From Sistotremastrum niveocremeum HHB9708 (taxonomy: Eukaryota > Basidiomycota > Agaricomycetes > Sistotremastrales > Sistotremastraceae): a stretch of DNA of 64,000 bases. Below the pieces are notes generated by a model that was not told the DNA's origin, made no database searches, and saw nothing but the letters and a program-made list of their open reading frames with translations. Made by a program: the position numbers and the translations under genes. The stretch is taken from NCBI GenBank assembly GCA_001630475.1, contig KV419399.1, forward strand, positions 959,599-1,023,598, given 5' to 3'. Below, piece after piece: positions 60,803 through 64,000 of the stretch; position 1 is the stretch's first letter, and each line of letters starts with the position of its first letter.

Positions 60803-62716
60803 GATAATACTCAATCGATATATGGAGAGGTGATAGTAGGTGAAGACCGAAAGTCGTCGAGTGCTGAAACTGTGAAGAATTACCTCCTCAAAGCCCTCCT
60901 TTTATACGAGACATCTGTAGAATAGGAGCAACTTCATACGCAAGTAGCTTCCACTTAGAATAGTCCTCAGTCAGCTAATTGCTCCCTGATGGAAATTGAA
61001 CGTCCAAAGCTGCGCTTCTCGATTATGTAATCAAATGGCGTGTCCAGCGCTCAGAATGTCCGCCCACTTGAGTCCTATCTATCGTCGGCTTCTCGTGATT
61101 TGTATCCTGATGATTTCTCAGCGACGTCTGGGAAAGGTCGAAGGCGTTCCTTTTTGGCTTCTAAAACCTCTCCAGTCTCTATGGGCGCGGTCACTGAAGT
61201 GCATCAAGAAGCTGGGCGCTGTCAGATGACATCCAGTTGCATCCTGACATTTATAAGAGTCATCCACCACCGGCGTGAGTCTCCTAATCAGTACATCAAT
61301 CTCCGGATAGGACTAAGAATGGCATCCGTTGTAGCAGGCGTCGTCGGATTCAGAGTTTCGAAAGAAATACGGACGCAGGAGGATCGCCAGCGCTGCTGCT
61401 GCACACGACACAGTTACGCAGTACGCCCAGGCATACACCTCGAACTCGACGTCCATCCAATATCATTTCTTCAATCCAACCGCACATCGACCTCATCGAT
61501 TATCACGTGAATCTCGCAATAATCGCTTCAGGCAAAGCATGGACTTTAGCAGCTGCTGTCGATCCCAAATCGGACCTGATCGTCAGGGCGACGCTACACC
61601 CATTCAGAGCGCAATCGTGACTCAGCTGCTGTCGAAGATGTTTCCGTCGCCCCGGAATCCATACACCCGACCGTATCCTGATTCTTACAGACTCCAACTG
61701 TCTATGACCTCAATCCTCATACGAGCTGGATATTCTAACCCATAGCAACCGCTAGCCGATCAGACTGATCAAGTAGCATCGGGCTTATATTCGCTGCTTG
61801 AGGCCGTATGAGACGAAGGCTCAACTGCCCACAGAAGGTCGAAGCCCATTGCTTTACTAAGATCTGAGTCCGCGGGGGTTTACAAATCCGCTGTCGATCT
61901 TCCGTGTTGTTTCGATGCCACGCCAAGTGCTATCCGCGTTTCGACCGACCTGAGCAGCCCTGTCTCTGCTATGCTGGCGCGGCGGTTTCTGCTTCCCATA
62001 TCCCTTCTTTTTTTAGCAATATGAAGAGCGTCTCTCTTTCGATTTGAACCTCAATTATTCATCTAAGCTCGTTTCCTCCCCCAGCTCAGCTCGCGTCGGG
62101 GTACTCGCCTCAATGAGTTTCCTGGCCGCTGATATATACTTCTACTTGCTCGTCCTTGTTGTGAAAGGGACGATGTCATCCAAGATCTCATCTATACGTA
62201 TAGATTAGTTCGCGGCATTTTGCTTGTGCACCGTGCAGCGTAACATGCGCTATACTGTCTTCTCTTTTCACGATCAGATTTATTTCCTTTTCCTCTTTAT
62301 GAGTTTTGGCGCAGCCAACCAAGACCCGCAGACCGCTTGAGAAACTTGGAATATACTGCGAATATCCCAAGGAAAGCGTAGGAGCAGAATCTAAATATAG
62401 CTTTGCCAAGCGTGGGAGACCATTCCCGTAAATATATTTGCTCTTCCGAAAGCCGCTGATAAGCGCCCTCTGCTATCCACTAAGCGCCCAGCTCTCCTTC
62501 GATCATTTCGATCATTCCATGCGGTCCCAGGCTACGCGTCGTCGAGTCAGAATTTCGGTCGCGGGAGCCGCAGTAGAGTCAAGAACGAGACACGCGTTTG
62601 TGGGTCGGGTTGTATCCACTGCTACGCGTCGCTGCGTTATAGCAGCTAGTACTTATAGCATTTCCGAGGCTACGTTCTCCTCAAATCCAGTCTGAAGGGT
62701 ACTGTACTTGGACGAC
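60803..62716. other. Long intergenic region between the glutathione transferase and ABCC copy 4
   Basis: Divergent promoters of both genes lie here. An open plus-strand frame at 61288-61620 (ending TLAAAVDPKSDLIVRATLHP) and others near 61040-61510 (+) have no domain, no convincing start and no exon chain, so no gene is called. Short direct repeats (aagcgccc at about 62462 and 62484) lie near the ABCC start. Confidence 0.45.
62534..62629. promoter_or_regulatory. Cluster of three ACGCGT (MCB-type) hexamers upstream of ABCC copy 4
   Basis: ACGCGT occurs at 62534-62539, 62592-62597 and 62624-62629, 88-183 bp before the ATG at 62717. Two copies share the longer gctacgcgtcg context. In other fungi this hexamer is the MCB box bound by MBF (Mbp1/Swi6-type) factors; its use here is untested. 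Confidence 0.4.
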
Positions 62717-64000
62717 ATGGACTTTCAATCGATCGCGAGCTATATCCCGCCTATCTCAGCTTGTTTTTCTTTCGTCATCCTAGCCACACAATTCTGCATC
62801 GCCCTCCGCCGTGTAAAACCTTCGTCGACTTCCGTGCTCGAGCAGGACTTCGACTATGGACCGGAATACGCTCAGAGCGTTCGCCGTAGCAAGATCTTAC
62901 AGAGAGTACGATTCGTCTTGTGTCTTGTACTCGTCGTTCTATCGGTGTCGTTATTCGTTCTCGATCGAGAGTCCGTCGACATCTTCCTCTTGACATTCTT
63001 CGTACCTTCCTTTCCCGTTTTCATTCCGAATTGATCTAACCGATGACAGATCGACACCTCCTTCCTCTCCCTCCTCACATCCTCCGCATCCGCCTCGCAA
63101 ACCTGGTCATCCACCGCATCCGCACATCTAACCTCCCTCCATCTCATCGCATTCCTCACACTAACATCCATCGATATATCCCCTCTCGCCTACACCCATA
63201 CTTCCCATTCCTCTCCCTCCCAGTCCCTCGCAATCGTGGACTGGCTGAAATATACGCGCGTCGCTCTCCTCTTCCTCAGCGGTGTTCTTATCCCTCTTTT
63301 ACTTCCGCGGAGATATGTCCCTCTCGATCCCTCCGTTCGTCCTCCCCCATCCTACCTCATTTTCCTTCTGACTTACATTTCCTGGGAAAATATAGCATCC
63401 CCAGCCTCCCGCGTTGCATCAGATATCTTCGTACCTCTCCTTCGCATACTTCACATTCCTCGATCCTCTCGTATGGAAAGCTTTCAAGAACGAAAATAAG
63501 AATGGCAAAGGAAGAGAGGGTGAGAAAGGAGGGTTTGGATGGGATGATATTCCGAGGTTGGCGGAGGATGATAAGACTGAGTATCTTTCTAGGCATTCCT
63601 TTCATGTACGTCCTTCAACCACCTTTCGATGGTCGATCGCTGACTGAGTTGTATTTATTAGGTTTTGGATCCTGTGATGAGCGGACGTAAACGGAATTTC
63701 TCGTGGAGTTTGATTATATTATTCAGTATGTCCTTCTCATCTCTCGCCGCAATTGATTCATGATGAAGTATTATAGAAAAACAATATCTCATTATGACGG
63801 CTGTGACTCTTCTTCAAGTAGGCCTTCAATAACCCTGTCGCTCGCTCGCGATTTGTTAATCAAGCCCTAGGCAACTACAGATTTCGCATGGCCCCTCGCC
63901 ACAAACCGAATCCTCGCCTACCTCGAATCCCCTCCTCCCTCCTCCCCTTCTCAGGCTTCATCTCTGGTCGTCATAGGAGATCCCACGATTCGCAGTCAAG
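62717..64000 (+). CDS. ABCC-type ABC transporter, copy 4 (5' part, runs off window)
   Basis: The N-terminal portion of a fourth ABCC transporter. The ATG at 62717 gives MDFQSIASYIPPISACFSFV, a first membrane helix with no cleavable signal. Exons then give RVRFVLCLVLVVLSVSLFVL, and after an intron IDTSFLSLLTSSASA and WLKYTRVALLFLSGVLIPLL with PRRYVPLDPS. This matches [20 protein letters not shown] in copy 1. Next comes SYLSFAYFTFLDPLVWKAFK, DIPRLAEDDKTEYLSRHSFH and VLDPVMSGRKRNFSWSLIIL, the same order as the TMD0-to-TMD1 segment of the other copies ([17 protein letters not shown] type). The nucleotide-binding domains lie beyond the window. Transcribed in the opposite direction to the other three. 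Confidence 0.78.

Noticed and set aside
61006-61620. Possible plus-strand gene ending AAAVDPKSDLIVRATLHP
   Set aside because: An open frame of about 110 codons, but without a start codon, a clear domain or a coherent first exon; a stop at 61195 blocks simple extension. Likely chance.

Overview
The window looks like nuclear DNA of a filamentous basidiomycete, most likely an Agaricomycete. Genes are cut by many short introns (about 40-60 nt, mostly GT..AG). Several families are typical of that class: DUF6533 membrane proteins, a GSTFuA-like glutathione transferase, BTB and F-box proteins, ABCC transporters, a two-RNase-III Dicer, and Cys-rich single-pass membrane proteins with a CxCN..CxxCQ core. 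Gene models were built by hand from frame continuity and splice signals, so outer limits of the multi-exon genes are approximate where stated.

Layout. 0.2-7.7 kb holds two large low-complexity proteins on the minus strand, the second with a Cys/His cluster at its N-terminus. 7.7-9.5 kb is repeat-bearing intergenic DNA. 9.5-13.3 kb holds membrane protein A (+) and a DUF6533 protein (-). 15.4-16.2 kb holds a small, probably mitochondrial, alpha/beta hydrolase (+). 16.2-29.2 kb holds two tandem, closely related ABCC transporters (-). 30-40.7 kb holds membrane protein B, a MUP1-type amino-acid permease, and membrane proteins C and D (all -). 41.3-43.1 kb holds a small basic protein and a ~0.73 kb element bounded by inverted repeats. 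43.6-46.9 kb holds a BTB protein and an F-box-like protein (+). 47-53.5 kb holds a third ABCC transporter (-). 54.2-59.1 kb holds Dicer (-). 60-60.8 kb holds a GSTFuA-like transferase (-). A fourth ABCC transporter starts at 62.7 kb (+) and runs off the window.

The locus is built around two amplified membrane families. Four ABCC-type exporters (three complete, one partial) alternate with four Cys-rich type I membrane proteins. All four membrane proteins end in a PPxY motif, a likely ligand for WW-domain ubiquitin ligases such as Rsp5. With a glutathione transferase and an amino-acid permease nearby, the picture suggests a transport, detoxification and surface-sensing neighbourhood. That functional link is inference from co-location only. 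Dicer shows a GC-AG intron at helicase motif Ia and an apparent frame break just after helicase motif III; the break deserves read-level checking.
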